NCBI RefSeq assembly: GCF_008831285.2
Contig: NC_045147.1
Location: 12,279,427-12,343,426, forward strand
Length of the DNA stretch: 64,000 bases
From: Nymphaea colorata
Taxonomy: Eukaryota > Streptophyta > Magnoliopsida > Nymphaeales > Nymphaeaceae
Reading direction: 5' to 3'
Part shown: piece after piece, positions 32,700 to 43,228 of the stretch
Layout: every line of letters begins with the position of its first letter
Position numbering within the stretch: the first letter of the stretch is position 1
Position numbers and translations under genes: made by a program
Notes under the pieces: model-generated
The model's database searches: none
Told to the model about the DNA's origin: nothing
Seen by the model: the letters and a program-made list of their open reading frames with translations, nothing else

Positions 32700-34967
32700 T
32701 TATTCCACGCCATCTAGCGACCGTGGACAAGGGAACGCTTTGAGAGGTATAGCTTTCTGCAATGATATGCCAAACTTGGTTCCCACATCAAGTTGCTCGG
32801 GAGCCATTCCGTCAGGGAGCTTCCATGAAAATGAATGAAGCAGAGAAGCCAACACCAGATGAACCATGCGGACCCCTAAGGGCATGCCGGGGCAGATCCT
32901 CCTTCCGCTGCCGAAAGGGATGAAATGGAAATCCTTTCCTTTGAAATTTATATCAGAATTTAGAAATCTCTCTGGTAAGAAGGATGTTGCATTTTCCCAG
33001 CAGGCGGGGTCACGGCTGATGGCCCACGTATTGACAAGAACTTGAGTGTTCTTAGGGATGGTGAAGCCTGCTACCTCTGTAGTTACATCTGCTCTATGTG
33101 GGATGAGAAGAGGAACCGGCGGGTGCAGCCGCAGGGTCTCCTTCACCAGTGCTTGTAGGTAAGGGAGCCGCTCGATATCAGACTCCTTCACGGGACGTTT
33201 TGTGCCGATGGCCCGTTCCAGCTCGAGCTGAACTGCGGACATCTTGCCTGGGTGTCGAAGCAGTTCGGTCATGGCCCATTCTATGGTGGCAGAAGGTGTG
33301 TCGCTTCCAGCAATGAACAAGTCCTGTTTTACCAAGAATTGACAGTGTAATTTGGTCAAATACTTGGTTATTTAATAGTAACGAAGAATGGCGACACAAA
33401 GTAGCATAACATGTGGTAATAGCTATAGAAATGAAGGTTTAGAAAAAAATTTAAAAGAATAAAAAAATTAAAAACTATACTTAATAGTAAAAAATTTCTA
33501 AAATACTCCAACCCTCTCTTTTTTGATGGGGTATATATTTATTGTGTGCAGCATTGTGCACGCTACTCCATCTTGGCCACAGGGACATGTCATCAGATGT
33601 TTTTTTTTTTTCAGACAACTAATTTATATTCTTTTAATATCTTTCTTTTCTTCGTTTGTTCTTTATTCTTTTCCTAAAATATACAACATGAAGCTATATG
33701 CCATGCTACTATAATTTTCCTAAACTATAACTTTATTTAGGCAAAGGAGTCGTTTGCTATACAATTGATTCAATTTTTAACTGTGGTTAACAGAAGAACA
33801 TACTTACGAGAAGGTAAAACGAAAAGATCCTTTTGAAAGTACCCCTACAAAGTAAAGTTTTTCAAGAAAAACAGAGCAGGTAAAATAATAAGCTTTGATA
33901 TTGAAAATTTGAGATCTTTCCCAGAATCGCTCGAACTCGGTATGAAATCTACTTGACAAAATTTATTAAACTATATGTGATTGGCTTATGATTCAGGCTC
34001 TTGTAAGAAAATAATATACATGAAACGAAGAATAAAGAAGAGTGGGGTTGAATAAAAGGGATCTCACCGTTAAGAGAGGCCTGATATTCTCCCTGGTGAA
34101 CCCTGAGCTTGGCTTCCTGGTGAGTTCAAGAAGCACTTCCAAGAAATCACCATACTTCTTCTTCTTCCCTCCGTTTGCAGCTGCATCCGACTCCATGCGC
34201 TTGTCGATCAATTGGTCAAACACACCATACAACCGCTTTAAAAGAGTTCTAGTTCGACGCCGCAGACCTTGAGGATCGACCCACCGGAGCGCCGGGAAGA
34301 AGTCGGAAAGGTTTGGCTTTGCGCCGAGTACTAAAAGCTCCCACACAATGCTCTTGACCTCTCCGGTCGACTCCGACTCCAGATCCACCACGTCCTGTGA
34401 AAAGATGGTGTTGGCCACCAAGTTTAAGGCTGTTCCGAAGGCGCACTCGGCAATATTGACCAGACGTCCGGCTGCACATGCCGTGTGAACATGCCGGAGA
34501 AGGGCTTGAACTTTTTGCTCCCGGAAGCCTGTTAACGTGTCCAGTCTCTTGGGCGTGAACAGCTCGGTGTTGCAGATCCTTCTCAACTCTCTCCATCTTT
34601 CTCCGTTCTGACTAAACACCAGCGAGTGGTGGTGGTAGTCCAACACCTTGACGGCGTCTCCGACGGTTCGGCCCGCAAACGCCTGGTCGTGCTTATGGAG
34701 CACCTGTTCGGCCATCTCAGCCGACGAGACCACCACGGTGGTGATGAATCCGAGCTGCAGCGCCATGAGCGGACCATGCAGCTGAGAGAGTCTAGCGAGA
34801 GACTCATTGGGCATGCTGCCGAGTTCGAAAAGGGACCCGACCACCGGAAAACCTACCGGACCCGGTGGGAGCTTACTGGTTTTCCGGAAACGGATCAGAT
34901 TGAAAATATACAGGGATGGCAGGAGAATACAGAGCCACAAAATCAGATCGGTGCTTAGCTCAGCCAT
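32700..34967 (-). CDS. CYP76-type cytochrome P450, copy B (intact)
   Basis: Exon 1 is 34967-34068 (300 codons) and the intron 34067-33324 (GTGAGA...AACAG, phase 0). Exon 2 is 33323-32700 (207 codons plus TAA), giving 507 aa, the normal microsomal P450 length. A signal-anchor (residues 3-25) is followed by the PPGP hinge (34-37). Also seen are the C-helix WRELRRIC, the I-helix AGSDT (305-309), KETLR (361-365), PERF (417-420) and the heme-binding FGSGRRICPG (437-446, Cys444). The residue after AGSDT is Pro where most have Thr or Ser. Overall pattern, with NLSDFFPALRWVDPQG, points to CYP76, a family of monoterpenol and diterpene hydroxylases working with cytochrome P450 reductase on the ER. The subfamily and substrate cannot be assigned. 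It is the closest intact relative of copies A and 0. Confidence 0.95.
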
Positions 34968-37623
34968 TTCTCCACTCCCTCTTAGTCGTTGGAGTCGTTG
35001 GAGCGGATCTTTTTAGCCTCTTGGAATGTCAGAGCATTAATTAGCTTGCCCACTTGTTTGAATTGCTTTACCCTGCACAAATTTCTTATGAGATAGGTGC
35101 GAACGATAATGACTCCCCTTTTTCAACATGGGTGGGCGGAGATCTCCTTTCAACATGGGTGCGCGGAGATAGGTGTGAGCACGCACGTATATTGCTCGAA
35201 GCAAAACAAGAAAATTTGTATGAGAAGAGTTAAATTAAAGTTTTTAAATTTTAACTATTACGAAAATATCATTTTTTAAAATTTTTATATACAAAAAAAA
35301 ATTTATAATTTACATGTAAATTTTAAAAAAAAATAAAGTAAGGCCAAGGTCCATGCGGACCCTACCTTGCCTCATGAATTACATACCCATAAAAAATGCT
35401 AATTTTTATATCGACATCTTATAGTAATTTTTTCCATAAATGTTGATGTCTCATTTAGCTCCACCCTTGTTCTTCTGTTAATATGCAAGTCAATCTAGTG
35501 TCCATAACATCTTATGATCGCACAACAGAAATCAACCAAGAGTTGAACCTTGTTTCATGGTGTTGTCCCAACAAATTAACGTTATATATAGTTGTCTCCT
35601 TCTTCATAAAACAAAAACGTTTTAGCCCTATAAATTTCCAGACCAGGTTATATATTATGGTCCTAACAAGGACCATATATTATGGGTAGAAAATGACTAA
35701 AATATGCCAATTCATTACAATTGATTAAATAGAAGAACCTTCCCTTTAAATTTATTACAAATTATTACATTTAAGTTTAAATTTGAATTCATGATGGTAA
35801 TAATGTAAGCAAGAAGAAAACAAGAAAGAAATGGAAAGATATGAAATGGAGATAGCTTTCTACATTCAAGTTAAAGGATGTACCATAGAACCACATGTTC
35901 CAAAAGTAGCACTAGGGGCAAGTGAAAGGAACAGTTGCTTCTAACTCTCGCATACCACCTAAAGATCACTCAAGAAGCATTCCGTTGCCGGTTAAAGGTG
36001 AGTTGCCATGATTTTAACCTAATTGAGTTGAAATTCTTCATATGACATGCTTTGGGAAGATATCAAACATCTGTATCTGTAGCTCTCCAAATTCTTTGAG
36101 TAATTGGCATGTAAAAATATGTTAATGAAAACCTGAAATAATCGGAAGGCATTCTTCCCTTCGTTTTCTCTTCAGCAGTTTCTTCCTTATGATTTCTTCT
36201 ACCCAACTTCAATTCTATGGAGGTCACAATCTGTGAATACTTTTTTTTTCTTTTTCATTATCTGTGTATCTGTAATTTCAAATCCTAATTACTCAACATT
36301 TTTCATCAGCTTTTACGACTAATCGGACAGTTATTTAGTTTACTGGCTAATTGTTTAGATGTTGATTTCTACGAGCATGAACAATCAGGGATGCCATTTG
36401 CAAACATTATGAAAATATATCAACTTCTTATTTGGCGGCGATCTTTCAAACGGACCAACTTTAGTGTTTGCAGCCGGCCATTCAGAAAGAAGGTTGGTCG
36501 CGGAGGCTAGTAAAAAAACAAAACCAATTAATGTTTACGATTTGCATTGAACGTCTGCATGCGCCCAACTAGTTTCTTCTTCCATCTGCTTTTATTTAGC
36601 ATTAATGAATTACAGATAAGGGCTGCCAGCTAGAAAGCTGATTATGTATATTTATCTCGCGACAGCGAAATGAATGGATGAGAAGGATGTCAACGGTCGC
36701 AAACGCGACATTTGCCACCTATGGTTGTGGAGTTTGAGTTGTGTGCGCCGCTTGCTGTATTATTCTTGCTCTGTATTATTGAGTTTGAGTTGCGAGGGCC
36801 GTTCGATGCATACAACAAACATATGGCAAAAGAAAAAGTGGGATATTTTTGAAATTATTGAAGAGAAATGCCTTTTTGATCTTTTTTTTTTTACTTTTTG
36901 TGATTTTCTTTTGTTTTTATAAAAAAAAATTCTCTTTTCTATCAGAATGAGGGCACTTTTATCATTAATCATACTGACCCACAAAAAAATTTAGTGCACC
37001 AGTGTAGCACATATGACCAGGTTTGCTGATTGTTTAGTCTTCAAGGTTTTACACCAAACTTAGTTTTTCCTAAGTAAAACATTTAAAAAATGAATGGATA
37101 AAAAACCAGCTAAATGTTAATTAATAAGATATGGAAAACGACATATAGCTTTTTGATCGGTTTTTTCATGGTATTTTATTTTTACATGTTAAAGAAAAAC
37201 TGGAATCAGGCGGCCAGCTAAAATGTTCAAAACCATCGTTAAAGGCACCATTAACCAATGTTGAAAACACCATAAACCGTCACTACACCATACATTTTTT
37301 GCTAATGCTTCTAAGGCGTGGTGCTTTTAACCAGGTTTTCATAAAAACTAGTCATTTGGCAGCATCCCCTGGCCGGCTGATTTCAATTCCTCCTCTCTTA
37401 AAAGCATAATAATTCATAAAAAACTGATGAATATCCAAACTTAATTAACTAAATGGTTCAGATTTGGTTTCCCTGGTCATCCAAATTGTTGATTGTTGAA
37501 TCCCTCTCTTTCCCTCCAACCAAACAGGGCGGAAAACACAAGTACGTTTCTCTAAATTTTAGCTTTCCCATGTGTTCACTGTTCAATTTGATGTCTCCAC
37601 AACCTTGGATTGTTTACAACCTT
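34968..37623. other. Intergenic region between P450 copies B and C
   Basis: No gene seen. It includes a short direct repeat of CAACATGGGTG-GCGGAGAT (about 35126-35172), AT-rich tracts and small fragments resembling the GTGGCGGAGC element family (near 35457). ORFs here are short and without recognisable domains. Confidence 0.6.
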
Positions 37624-39621
37624 TTACATCTCAATTAAGGGAGAGCCAAGAACTCTAAGAGGCACAGCTTTCCGCAGTGTTAAACCAAACTTGGCCTCCA
37701 CACCAAGTTGTTGGGGAGCCATTCCATCGAGCAGCTCCCAAGAAAATGAATGGAGGAGAGAAGCCAACACCAAATGAACGATGCGGACCGCCAAAGGCAT
37801 GCCGGGGCACATTCTCCTTCCAGCACCGAAAGGGATGAACTGGAAATTCATCCCCTTGAAATTTATGTCAGACTGGACAAATCTCTCTGGCAGGAAAGAA
37901 GATGGATTCTCCCAATATGCTGGATCGCGGCCGATAGCCCACACATTCACAAGCACCTGCGTATGCTTGGGGATGGTGAAACCGGCTACCTCTGTAGTTG
38001 CCTCTGCTCTGTGGGGTAATAGAAGAGGTGTAGGTGGGTGCAATCTTAAGGTCTCTTTCACCACTGCTTCTAAGTAAGGAAGCTGTGATATGTCAGATTC
38101 TGTCACGAAACGATCCGCGCCAATGGTTTCTCTGAGCTCAGATTGTGCTTTAGCCATTTTGTCTGGATGGCGAAGCAGTTCTGTCATTGCCCATTCTATG
38201 GTGTTCGTGCTTGTGTCACTGCCAGCAACAAAGAGATCCTGTTTCACATATGCATCAGAGTAGATTCTGTAAAGTACATCAAGCATCGATGCCAACAAGA
38301 GATCTATCGATTTGGTTTGAAACTCATGACTTAAGTCCTAATTCTGCTAGAAGTAACAAAGAATATTGGATGACCTTTTCCTAGAAATGAGTTACTCAAC
38401 TCCTTGACTTGTTTGATCTACAATGAAAGTGACGAACCTCAAAAGGGCCATCAAGCCAGAAGTCTTGATACTGGTGGCTTAATAATTGACGCCATGTTTC
38501 GTGATATGGTGTTTACAGGGGACCCTCCACGGTAGAGACCGGTCGATTCCACCGAAGGGAAGATTTTCCCGTACTCGTAGACAAGATGTGATTGATTGGT
38601 AAAGTTTGAAATGAAACTTTCAGAATCTTGCAAGGAAAATCAAATGGGGAAGTGCACAGATGTAACCAAAATATTATTTTGCCCGAAATGGCGGCGTTGA
38701 AGAAAAGAAGAAGCTTACTCCTAACACGGCATTGATGGCCAGTCTGTTGACCTCTGACTCTGCCTTCCCATCAAGCTCCAAAAGGACGTTCAAGAAATCG
38801 TCGCCTTCTCCGCCGCTGCCCCGCCCCTCCGTCGCCCCAAAAGACTCCAAGCGCCTCTCGATCACCTCGTCGAAGACGGCGTACAACCGCTTCACAAGAA
38901 CGTCGTTTTGCCGTCTAATGCCTTGGGGATCGAACGGCCGCAGCGCCGGAAAAAAGTCGGCGAGGTTCGGCTTCGCGCCGGCCTCCAACATCCCCCACAC
39001 TATGCTCTTGAATTCCCCGGCCGCCGACTCCGACCCCAGGTCCACCACGTCCTGCGAGAACAGTGTGTTGGAGACCGTGTTCAAGACGGTGGCGAAGACG
39101 CGGTCGCCGATATCCACCGGCCGGCGTGCGGCGAACGCGGTGCGGATATGCTGGAGCAGGGCTCGCACCTTCTGCTCCCTCACAGCCCTTAGCGCATCCA
39201 ACCTCTTGGGCGTGAACAGTTCGCTGATGCAGATCCTTCTCAGCTCCCGCCATTTCGCTTCGTTCTGATTGAACACCAACGAATATTTGGGGTAGTCGAA
39301 TTGGTTGTTGGCTACGTCCATGAGGATTCGGCCGGCGAAAGCGTGGTCGTGCGTGTGGAGAACCTCTCGGGCCATCTCCGGCGAGGAGACAACCACGGTG
39401 GTTCTGAAACCGAGCCGGAGGGCCATCAGCGGCCCGTACAGCTCGGAGAGCCTGGCCAGCGACTCGTTGGGCATGTCCCCAAGTTGGAAGAGAGAGCCCA
39501 CCACCGGAAAACCCACCGGACCCGGCGGCAGGTTGCTGGTCTTACGGGAAATGATCCGAAACAGATAGACGCAGGGTAACAGGAGGCAAAACCACATAAT
39601 CAGATTACTGAAATCGCCCAT
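37624..39621 (-). CDS. CYP76-type cytochrome P450, copy C (intact)
   Basis: Exon 1 is 39621-38719 (301 codons), the intron 38718-38239 (GTAAGC...AACAG, phase 0), and exon 2 38238-37624 (204 codons plus TAA): 505 aa. The anchor (residues 5-24) is followed by PPGP (32-35); I-helix AGSDTST begins at residue 306 (A), KETLR at 362, PERF at 418 and FGAGRRMCPG at 438 (Cys445). It resembles copy B throughout (for example FPVVGSL and GAKPNL-DFFPALR) but is clearly diverged, and its exon 1 is markedly GC-rich, so it is an older duplicate. It is head to head with copy D, 5 kb away. Expected on the ER membrane, oxidising a small terpenoid or related substrate; the exact reaction is unknown. Confidence 0.95.
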
Positions 39622-40588
39622 GTTTCGGGGAACACTTTGGCCGTGCCTTCGGCTTGTTCTTCATCCCCATAAATAACTCTTGAATTCATCCATGGATCTC
39701 ATCAGTTTTTTCTTTTTTTTTTTTTTGCTCTGTGTGCTATCTCTTTGACGCGTACAATCTTGATACTTGGATACGTTGAAAAAGCAGACCCCATTCTCGT
39801 CGTTTTATAAAATGATTGAAATACTTTTTTTTCAAAATTACCTCTTAAGGTCTGAAAATACATTATACTTACCTCAGCAAGTCTGCTAGCATATAAAATA
39901 ATAACTATACTGCTCAGACCAGGGGCCTATAAGAATGCAGTCTCTCGTTGGATTCTAGGAGTGTTATGTTTTTACATCTGGTGGAAAAAGAAATTTCACT
40001 TGAAGAGCATATGACTGCCATTATTGACGCCGACATTGGAAGGGTCTTAGAACCTTGTTACGAGCAGTAGAGATGAACCTCTGTCTCACATTAAAGTTTA
40101 TTTGCTCAAAACAGCTATGAAAAAGGGCTCTCCATGACATTTAATGGTAGTTTGGTAACAAAAACAATATGTTCGAACTGTTTCATAAATCTATCTTAGA
40201 AAATGAGGCAGATTATTTAAAGGTGTTTGATTAAAGGTGTTTGATGAATGTAATCTAATTTTTAAGGATGCTATTACTGTCACCAGACAACCCCTTAATA
40301 AAACAGCAAAGACATGCATGCTTTAGAGAAGCTTTCAATTCAAACACTTTGATATTGGTTCAATTTGAATCGATTTATATTTTTGATATATAGAAGCATA
40401 TTTGACACCATTCCATCTCTAAGAGAGTACATTATTGGACAAAAAATTATGTTTAAGATACAACTAATAGCTGGGAGCACTAGCATGATAGCACTTTACA
40501 AACACAATCTTGTAGATTTTTGGATAGTCACTTCTGATCGGTGCAAAATTCCTATAGTCCATCTTTAGACGGCCATGTGATCAAAATA
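39622..40588. other. Intergenic region upstream of P450 copy C
   Basis: Promoter side of copy C. No gene, and no TATA box I would defend. A small direct repeat AAAGGTGTTTGAT occurs twice near 40218-40244. Confidence 0.5.
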
Positions 40589-40945
40589 TTAGACAACGCG
40601 AGGAATCACTATAAGAGGTACAACTTTTTGTGGGGTGAGGCAGGTGGCGGAGCTAGATAGGTTTAGATGAGGGGCACCGATCCACTTATTGTTGCACTAT
40701 GCTCTACGGCACTAGTGTGGGTTTGGCGTGGGCACCTCATATAACTAGGCCTGAGTCCAACACATGATAATAAAACTTTTACAAAAGTTTACATAAGCTG
40801 GGGTGGGCACTTGCCCACTCCAGCCCCATGGTAACTTCACTGTTGAGTGAGGCGAAACCGATCATCCATCTCTAGTTGCTTCAGAGTTATCCCGGGCAGC
40901 GTCAATGAGAATGAGTGTACAAGAGAAGCAACCAACAGGTTAGGC
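40589..40945 (-). pseudogene. P450 exon-2 relic (C-terminal end), split by a small transposon
   Basis: On the minus strand 40945-40847 reads VASLVHSFSLTLPG and then LKQLEMDDRFRLT, matching the last part of CYP76 proteins (compare VASLVHRFSWKLPDG...QLDMDDMFGL in copy E). After an inserted element the frame resumes with PQKVVPLIVIPRVV and a stop at 40589. Upstream of about 40945 homology is lost to GC-rich repeat sequence. With the insert and one copy of GTGAGGC taken out, the frame continues without a break, so the insertion came after or during decay of an otherwise readable exon end. It marks another lost array member between C and D. Confidence 0.8.
40642..40846. mobile_element. Small TIR element inserted in the P450 relic
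   Basis: About 205 bp, flanked by GTGAGGC (40635-40641 and 40847-40853), so a 7- to 8-bp target duplication as in hAT elements. The left end AGGTGGCGGAGCTA belongs to the same family as 32360-32514; the right end is degraded. Confidence 0.8.
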
Positions 40946-41374
40946 CTGGTCAACAGGCCAGCCCGGCCAGACGGGAGTTGGGTGCGGGCTGGCTCGGCAC
41001 CGAAAATCAAGTTTGGGCCCGGTTGATACCCAACATCCCAACTTGAACTCACTCCAGTTAAAATTAAAAAATATTTTTAAAATGTAAAATATATTTTTAA
41101 TAATAAAATATATATAATTATTAAATAAAAATAATATTAAAAAATAAATCAAACCAAATTGAGTCTCGTCGAGCCGACCCAAGCCGGCCAAATACCTTAT
41201 GGAGATGGTCCGCAGGTCCGGATCAATTTTTGTGGTTCTAAACTAGGCTCAGGCCCAAACTTACATCCGGTGGACCATCTGGAGAGCCAAAAGACTGCCC
41301 GGGGCGCCCAAAAAAAGGAAGTGAAGCTCTTGCAACTTAACAACTACAAATCTCATAGTTGACTAGTTGCTTAG
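40946..41374. other. GC-rich repeat and AT-rich stretch
   Basis: A GGCC/GCCCGG-rich stretch, an AT tract (41060-41160) and more GGCCCA-type sequence, with the look of a decayed transposon. No gene. Confidence 0.4.
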
Positions 41375-41660
41375 ATGTTTGAAAAGCATCGGCCCACAAT
41401 TTCAAAGGTAACCCAACATAGAAAATCCTGCTTTCTGATAGGACAATGCAGTTGATCTTTCCTCTCGACAGCCACACTTGATTGGGGAACATGTGCACGA
41501 TGACAAGCATCATTTCATCCCATTATTGGACAGAAAATTATGAAAAACATGGCTAGTCATTTTCCCTCCTCCATCACTATGAATACCTTGATATGAAATC
41601 AAAAATGTTTTTGAATGATGGACTTGAAGTTTACAAAGGTCTTTGAAGTTTTGGATATTG
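41375..41660 (-). pseudogene. Copia integrase relic
   Basis: In broken minus-strand frames, FVNFKSIIQKHF is followed by a SDGGGK-like block and then VPQSSVAVERKDQ, corresponding to the DGGGE and QNGVAERKHR blocks of Copia integrases. There are frameshifts and stops. Neither LTRs nor other domains were found nearby. Confidence 0.6.
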
Positions 41661-42422
41661 TATGCAAAGGAACTAATCACATTGTTCAGTGTGATTTTGG
41701 TGGGTACTATTTTCTTAGACCTTCAACAGTAAGATAATGACAGTTTAATTGATGGGTGTATCATACTCCATTTAAATACCGACACAGCTCAAGACTCCAG
41801 AAACAAAGGGAATTCGATAATGCTTTCTAAGCAGTGGATTGTTAATCTCTTGCTCACCAAAAAATAGCAAAAGCACTTTAACATTTGTGTCAAACACTTT
41901 CATCTCACTATTTGGTATATACTTATAGAACCACCTCCGGATCAGCCCGGATCTATCATGGAGTTTCATTTGGCTCCGTTTGAATACATACAATTAAGTA
42001 CGCAAACTTAAAACTGTTGGGTATTTAGTACCGGGGTATTTTTCTGGTAGATTTTTTGTTCCACCTTCTATTATCCCATTTGTTTGGTTTTAAGAAACTT
42101 TTGTTCTAGCTATTGAAAAGTTAAGACAAAAAAGAAAATCTTAGCATTAAAGTTCATAGAACTTTAATGTCTGTACTAAAGTTCCATAATAACTCCAAAC
42201 TCTCAGCATTAAAGTTCAGCATTTATCTGCAGGTGAAATTTTCCACCGAATTTGAATTAAAGTTCCAACTCTACCCTAAGGTTCCACGTATTCAAACGGG
42301 CCCTTTGTGTTGACTGTCGATCGACAAAATAAGATACCATTGAGAAAAACATCACAATCGACAAAATAAGATACCATTGAGAAAAACATCACAAGATGAG
42401 GTTCCACATATTCAAACGGGCT

Positions 42423-42594
42423 AGTAGCAGAGTTACTTGTTGGCTGGGGTAGGCCACTGCCCACGCTAGAAAATCAAAAATTTCTTTATAATGTGTTAAC
42501 TTCACATTGTTATGATTCTAAATTTATATGCCACACCAAAATTGTGTCACCTGCACAAGTGTCCCATAGATGAAAAATCATGGCTCCGCCACTA
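42423..42594. mobile_element. Small TIR element (GTGGCGGAGCCA family), degraded
   Basis: The right end TGGCTCCGCCACT is intact and the left end AGTAGCAGAGTTA is degraded. The equivalent place upstream of copy E lacks it. Confidence 0.6.
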
Positions 42595-42830
42595 CAATGG
42601 GCGAAAACAAACTAAATTATCGTGGAAGAAAAGTCGGTTGATCTTATCACCAATGCGGTTGTTTTCCATTGGTAAAAAAATCCTGGACAAGCCCACATCA
42701 TTTAAACCCTACCGTGGAGAATATAAACCGCAGCACTAGAAAAAATATGACTACTTGACTTAGGGTCTTTTCAACTTAAGTCCCTAATTTGTAATCACCT
42801 TCTTTTTGGCTCCTCAAATGCATCCTCTGT

Positions 42831-43228
42831 ATCACAATAATCACCTTAGGGTGAGTGAGAGCTTAATTCTACCATTTAATGAAGCTGGAAGCTTCCTTTT
42901 CCTCTCATCCCTCCAAGGTCCAAGGTTGTTTTATGGTGCCTTCGGAAAGACACCCCGCTATGCACTATATGGTGGCACAAAGGGTTGATGCCACAAGAGT
43001 TTGGAACAGAGACTGACTGTTGCACTAACTCCCTTAGGCATTATCACAATAATCACCTTAGGGTGAGTGAGAGCTTAATTCTACCATTTAATGAAACTGG
43101 AAGCTTCTTTTTCCTCTCGTCCCTCCAAGGTCCAAGGTTGTTTTATGGTGCCTTCGGAAAGACACCCCGCTATGTACTATATGGTGGCACAAAGGGTTGA
43201 TGCCACAAGAGTTTGGAATAGAGACTGA
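42831..43228. repeat. Tandem duplication, two units with 212-bp period
   Basis: About 185 bases starting ATCACAATAATCACCTTAGG occur at 42831 and again at 43043, nearly identical, separated by about 25 unshared bases. Short ORFs in both units are not conserved proteins I recognise. Confidence 0.95.

Noticed and set aside
38732-39579. Long ORFs on the plus strand over P450 copy C (up to 178 codons)
   Set aside because: Antisense shadows of a GC-rich exon; the minus strand carries the P450 motifs.
40940-41191. P450 exon extension upstream of the relic
   Set aside because: Sequence to the right of about 40945 is GGCC-rich repeat and AT tract and does not match any P450 block.
42831-43228. Possible CRISPR-like repeat-spacer arrangement
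   Set aside because: Only two long units, in a plant genome; this is a simple tandem duplication.
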